A program made the translations under genes and the position numbers. From NCBI GenBank assembly GCA_035544835.1, contig DASZZV010000073.1, forward strand, positions 1-27,091: DNA of 27,091 nucleotides, given 5' to 3'. The DNA is from DASZZV01 sp035544835. Lineage in GTDB: Bacteria > Acidobacteriota > Thermoanaerobaculia > Gp7-AA8. The notes below the pieces were generated by a model. It was given only the letters and a program-made list of their open reading frames with translations, was not told the DNA's origin and ran no database searches. This document shows positions 24,933-27,091 of this stretch, one piece after another. Numbering within the stretch: position 1 is the first letter of the stretch; each line of letters starts with the position of its first letter.

Positions 24933-25613
24933 ATGACAACGAATTTTACATTCCGGCAGCTCACAGACTTACCGCTCGACACGGTTGAGGTCGTCGGCAC
25001 TGAAAAGACAGGTTCACCGCTCCCCCTCGCCATCGTGCTGCATGGAAGGGGTGCCGACAACCGCGATCTGTCGGATCTGGTCCCGTACATCGACCCGCTC
25101 GGCCAGTGGCGCTTCCTTTTTCCCAACGCCCCGAAGCCGTTTCAACCCGGGCCCGGTTACAGCTTCGGCTTCACCTGGTTTGACGGGTGGCCGCCGGACC
25201 GCGAGAGCGTGGGCGAGTCGAGAAAAGTGCTTCAGAGGTACATCGATGAGGTACAGAAGCTCTTCGCCGTCGACGACAGCCGTACGCTCCTCGCCGGCTT
25301 TTCGCAGGGCGCGATGATGTCGCTCGACTCCGGCTTCCGGCGTTCCGGCAATCTGGCCGGGATCGTGGTCATGAGCGGTGGAATCTATGAAGAGGAACTG
25401 CCTGAGCTCAAATCACACTCTGGCACGCCCGTGCTGATTCTTCATGGAACCGAGGACGATGTGTTGCCAGTCCTGCTGGCCCGTCGCACCCGTCGGGTGC
25501 TGGAGGATCACGGAGTCGAGCCGGAGTACCACGAGTTTCCGATGGCCCATCAGGTGAGCGAGGAGTCGATGGCGAAGGTGGCAGAGTTTCTCGAGAGGGT
25601 GAAGCCAGGGTGA
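24933..25613 (+). CDS. alpha/beta-hydrolase, phospholipase/carboxylesterase family
   Basis: The 226-residue enzyme is of the Abhydrolase_2 type. AIVLHGRGADNRDL supplies the oxyanion region near 33-46, LLAGFSQGAMMSL holds the nucleophile Ser124, VLILHGTEDDVLPV the acid Asp175, and HEFPMAHQVS the catalytic His206. FPNAPKPFQPGPGYSFGFTW between them is usual for this family. It lacks a signal peptide and is probably cytosolic, hydrolysing carboxylic or lysophospholipid esters; the physiological substrate is unknown. It starts at ATG 24933. The GGAG upstream is about ten bases away, so the ribosome site is only fair. A TGTGGCACAGGCA palindrome follows the stop. Confidence 0.9.
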   Translation: MTTNFTFRQLTDLPLDTVEVVGTEKTGSPLPLAIVLHGRGADNRDLSDLVPYIDPLGQWRFLFPNAPKPFQPGPGYSFGFTWFDGWPPDRESVGESRKVLQRYIDEVQKLFAVDDSRTLLAGFSQGAMMSLDSGFRRSGNLAGIVVMSGGIYEEELPELKSHSGTPVLILHGTEDDVLPVLLARRTRRVLEDHGVEPEYHEFPMAHQVSEESMAKVAEFLERVKPG

Positions 25614-25643
25614 GGTGTTACTGAGTTGCTCGACATCGCCCTT

Positions 25644-25767
25644 CTTGTGTGGCACAGGCACTCTTGCCTGTGTGCCACGGCGTCGAGCCGTGGCTTTTCT
25701 GTGAATAAGCAACGGAAAGTCGGCCTCGACGGCCGACACACAGGCAAGAGTGCCTGTGCCACACAAG
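25644..25767. repeat. TGTGGCACAGGCA palindromic element, copy 2
   Basis: Outer arms 25644-25674 and 25737-25767 are exact 31-bp complements beginning CTTGTGTGGCACAGGCACTC. Inside are the small palindromes GCCACGGCGTCGAGCCGTGGC-like and GTCGGCCTCGACGGCCGAC. It is the same family as 5763-5878, placed between two converging genes. Confidence 0.93.
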
Positions 25768-25832
25768 AGGCGACCCGGCGTCGAAATGAACGAACACCGT
25801 TACCCACCCGAATCCTCAGTTGCGGAGTGGTC

Positions 25833-26987
25833 TTACGGCTTCACCCATTCCTTGAAAGCGATCTTCCCGCCGCTGACGTGCAGCAACGCGACCGGCTTGA
25901 TCGGATTTCGATCCGGCCCCATGGTCGTGACTCCGGCCACGCCCTGAAAGTCCTTCGTCTGCGCGATCGCATCTCTGATCTTTGCCGAGTCGAGCGAACC
26001 TGCCGCCCGGATGGCCTGGGCGAGGATGCCCACAGCGTCGTATCCCAGCGCTGCCACCGACTCGGGAGCCTGATGATAGAGCGCTCGATATTTCGTGACG
26101 AAGTTCTGCACAGCCGGACGCGGCTCATCGGGGAAGTAATGGTTCGCGAAGTAGGCGCCGTCGAGTGACCGGCCACCGATCTCCAGCAATTTCGGCGAGT
26201 CCCAGCCGTCGCCCCCCAGAAGCGGTGCCGTGATCCCGAGGTCCCGGGCCTGAATGGCAATTTGTCCGACTTCGGTGTAATAGCCGGGCACGAAGATCGC
26301 CTCCGGGCTCATCGTCTTGATGGCAGTGAGCTGGGAACGGAAATCGTTGTCTCCTTCGACATAGCTCAGATCGCCAACGATCCTGCCCCCCGTGGCGATA
26401 AAAGCGTCGCCGAAGAATTTCGCCAGCCCCACCGAGTAGTCGTTCTTGACATCCCGCAAGATGGCCACCCGCGACAGCTTCAAGGTGTCGCGGGCAAAGC
26501 GGGCCACGGCACGCCCCTGGTAGGAATCGATGAAGCAGACCCGGAAGATGTAGTCGCCTTTCATGGTCACGTCGGGATTGGTCGATGAGGGCGAGATCAT
26601 CGGAATGTGACGCGACTGGCAGATGGGCGCGGCAGCCAGCGAGCGGGACGAAGCGTTCTCACCAATGACACCAATGACATTGTTCTGCGTGATCAGCTTC
26701 GTCACCGCCGATGCCGCTTCCTCGGGCTTCCCCTGATCATCCTCGGAAAAAAGCTCCAGCTTCCTCCCGAGAACTCCGCCGGCGCCGTTGATCTCGGAGA
26801 TGGCCAGCTCAACTCCCCGCTTGGTGTTTTGTCCGAACGTCGCCGTCGACCCGGTGAACGCACCATAGAGGCCGACACGGATCGTCGACTGCGCGGTTGA
26901 GGCTGCTCCGTTGCTGCCCTGCTCGTGAGGTCCGCAGAAGGCGGCCAGGAGCGACAGAGCAATGACCGATTTCTTGATTCCCTTCAT
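25833..26987 (-). CDS. ABC transporter substrate-binding protein, branched-chain amino acid (LivJ/K) family
   Basis: The 384-residue type I periplasmic binding protein starts with a signal peptide, MKGIKKSVIALSLLAAFC, where Cys18 would be lipidated. The lipobox AAFC has a Phe before Cys instead of the usual small residue. The mature part shows IRVGLYGAFTGSTATFGQ, GVELAISEINGAGGVLGRKL, DDQGKPEEAASAVTKLI, GVIGENASSRS, PMISPSSTNPD, GYDAVGILAQAIRAAG and TMGPDRNP, all family hallmarks. It should bind an amino acid or a related small amide or carboxylate ligand. No permease or ATPase gene is in the window. ATG 26987 follows a good GAGGTGG ribosome site by seven bases. Confidence 0.92.
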   Translation of the reverse strand: MKGIKKSVIALSLLAAFCGPHEQGSNGAASTAQSTIRVGLYGAFTGSTATFGQNTKRGVELAISEINGAGGVLGRKLELFSEDDQGKPEEAASAVTKLITQNNVIGVIGENASSRSLAAAPICQSRHIPMISPSSTNPDVTMKGDYIFRVCFIDSYQGRAVARFARDTLKLSRVAILRDVKNDYSVGLAKFFGDAFIATGGRIVGDLSYVEGDNDFRSQLTAIKTMSPEAIFVPGYYTEVGQIAIQARDLGITAPLLGGDGWDSPKLLEIGGRSLDGAYFANHYFPDEPRPAVQNFVTKYRALYHQAPESVAALGYDAVGILAQAIRAAGSLDSAKIRDAIAQTKDFQGVAGVTTMGPDRNPIKPVALLHVSGGKIAFKEWVKP

Positions 26988-27010
26988 CCTTATCCACCTC
27001 GAAAAGCGCT

Positions 27011-27038
27011 TTGAGTTAACACATAAACCCGCTAGAAT
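27011..27038 (+). promoter_or_regulatory. outward sigma-70-type promoter for a gene beyond the window
   Basis: TTGAGT at 27011-27016 and TAGAAT at 27033-27038, 16 bases apart, point out of the window on the plus strand, divergent from the binding-protein gene. A GTG-TTG frame opens at 27061 and stays open to the edge, but ten codons are too few to support a gene. Confidence 0.4.
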
Positions 27039-27091
27039 CCAGCGTTTCTCACCGGGACTAGTGTTGCGATCGGCCGAATACGATCGCGGCG

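Noticed and set aside
23491..24936. 481-residue open frame on the plus strand opposite pilT
   Set aside because: It is antisense to pilT and starts inside heptamer repeats; no family motif is seen.

Overview
The window reads as one stretch of a GC-rich chromosome from a Gram-negative-type (diderm) bacterium. Type IV pilus PilT, two lipoprotein-type signal peptides, FtsK, AlaRS, RecX and an acyl-CoA mutase support a free-living chemoheterotroph. Gene content and the many palindromic intergenic repeats remind me of Acidobacteriota, but no rRNA or other phylogenetic marker is read here, so that placement is an inference.

Layout. Positions 1-4242 hold the start of a Der/Era-type GTPase, a membrane protein fusing a VTE5/dolichol-kinase-like domain to a DUF92/VTE6-like domain, a polyprenyl-phosphate glycosyltransferase fused to a methyltransferase, and a ManC-type GDP-mannose synthase overlapping it. 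This looks like a polyprenol/mannose module. Positions 4388-8757 are small accessory genes: a dual-specificity phosphatase, an amidohydrolase, an ArsN2-like acetyltransferase, a small disordered protein behind a near-ideal sigma-54 promoter, a ferredoxin, a lone receiver protein, a small membrane protein and a divergent DUF309 protein. Positions 8855-14506 hold a UvrD/PcrA helicase, an SGNH lipoprotein hydrolase and FtsK. Positions 14823-17221 hold an acyl-CoA mutase large subunit translationally coupled to a degenerate crotonase. Positions 17376-18467 hold a RAYT-type HUH transposase inside REP-like palindromes, with a second, transposase-less copy alongside, then a PIN-domain remnant. Positions 18692-22745 are an alaS / nucleotidyltransferase / 57-residue protein / methyltransferase cluster. 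Positions 22958-27091 hold recX, pilT, a carboxylesterase, a Liv-type substrate-binding protein and an outward promoter.

The most striking theme is intergenic. At least five repeat families occupy almost every gap: an AT-rich heptamer array (GAATTGA type, usually as inverted pairs), a GTCATCCTGAG palindrome (one copy with perfect 68-bp arms), a GTCATCCCGAG palindrome (41 of 42 bp paired), a TGTGGCACAGGCA palindrome (two copies), a CCCTCTCCCC palindrome, and the REP/RAYT family. The heptamer array has moved into genes: it supplies the stop codons of manC, ftsK and recX and encodes most of the lipoprotein signal peptide of the SGNH hydrolase. I see no CRISPR array, tRNA, rRNA or prophage.
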